A stretch of 64,000 bases of DNA from Bernardetia sp963719525. Lineage in GTDB: Bacteria > Bacteroidota > Bacteroidia > Cytophagales > Bernardetiaceae. The translations under genes were made by a program, and so were the position numbers. Shown piece by piece: positions 63,830 to 64,000 of this stretch. Where the stretch lies: contig CAVRCG010000004.1 in assembly GCA_963719525.1 (NCBI GenBank), positions 3,038,001 through 3,102,000 of the forward strand, written 5' to 3'. Within the stretch, counting starts at the first letter, position 1, and each line of letters opens with the position of its first letter. The notes under the pieces were generated by a model. It worked only from the letters and a program-made list of their open reading frames with translations. It made no database searches and was not told where the DNA came from.

Positions 63830-64000
63830 TTATTTCACTCGCTTGAAAGGTCTAAATGGTTCATGTGGCATATCTCCACCCAGATACATTATATCGTTTT
63901 CTTTTTCTCCAGTAGAAGGAATAAAAACATTAAAGCTTTCGGCATCTCCCAGAGGATCTCCTCCTCGCTCTCTAAACCAGACAATATGTGGATTTCCGAA
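63830..64000 (-). CDS. C-terminal part of an unidentified protein, cut by the window edge
   Basis: On the minus strand a frame is open from the right edge to TAA at 63832-63830, 56 residues. It starts FGNPHIVWFRERGGDPLGDA and ends PHEPFRPFKRVK. It is rich in Gly, Pro and charged residues, with no membrane segment. The family was not recognised. The terminator just beyond its stop codon supports a real gene end. Confidence 0.7.
   Translation of the reverse strand, partial: FGNPHIVWFRERGGDPLGDAESFNVFIPSTGEKENDIMYLGGDMPHEPFRPFKRVK

Noticed and set aside
1..64000. tRNA or rRNA genes
   Set aside because: None was recognised when reading both strands; without a covariance search a divergent tRNA could have been missed.

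Overview
The window is AT-rich bacterial DNA from a gliding member of the Bacteroidota, most likely Cytophagales. The signs are a type IX secretion (T9SS) C-terminal sorting domain, a PID-CTERM sorting tail, a GldA-type gliding ABC ATPase, a fused E1 alpha/beta 2-oxoacid dehydrogenase, TAnnTTTG-type promoters and many Bacteroidota-restricted DUF families. Species was not determined.

Layout. 1-2.4 kb: a gene tail cut by the window edge, a decayed T9SS cell-surface gene and a small PID-CTERM protein. 2.4-8.1 kb: a very large CRISPR array (85 repeats plus one decayed terminal repeat) with no cas gene anywhere in the window. 8.4-22.5 kb: housekeeping and envelope genes (anmK, outer-membrane barrels, subtilase, archaemetzincin, a GntA-like/DUF1989 pair, a Crp-type regulator, a TonB receptor) separated by repeat-rich spacers. 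22.6-27.9 kb: a trp operon on the minus strand (trpE-trpG-unknown-trpD-trpC), preceded by a leader peptide with a Trp-Gln-Trp motif and an intrinsic terminator that together read as a transcription attenuator. 28-38.4 kb: an accessory stretch with a Uma2 nuclease-like gene, an AIPR phage-resistance gene broken by one stop codon, a Dna2-like helicase-nuclease, an immunity-like gene split by an IS982 element, and gene debris. 38.4-43.4 kb: an EEP-family protein, a PLD-like protein and the E1 fusion, which carries a long acidic N-terminal extension. 43.4-45.8 kb: a palindromic repeat (REP) present once intact and once interrupted by an IS110-family element. The non-coding 5' end of that element folds as a bridge RNA whose two target guides match the interrupted REP. 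45.8-64 kb: exported proteins of unknown function, CvpA, a very large DUF4011-type helicase, a second Uma2, a frameshifted gldA, MazG, a frameshifted rpsU, a tryptophan 2,3-dioxygenase broken by an in-frame TGA, and tandem RDD membrane proteins.

Functional links. Tryptophan synthesis (trp operon with attenuator) and tryptophan breakdown (the broken dioxygenase) both appear. Mobile DNA and defence remnants cluster at 28-46 kb. Several otherwise conserved genes (rpsU, gldA, the dioxygenase, AIPR) carry single disabling changes, and two runs of CRISPR spacers occur twice in diverged form. Together these raise the question of residual sequencing or assembly error, which should be settled before any of them is treated as biology.
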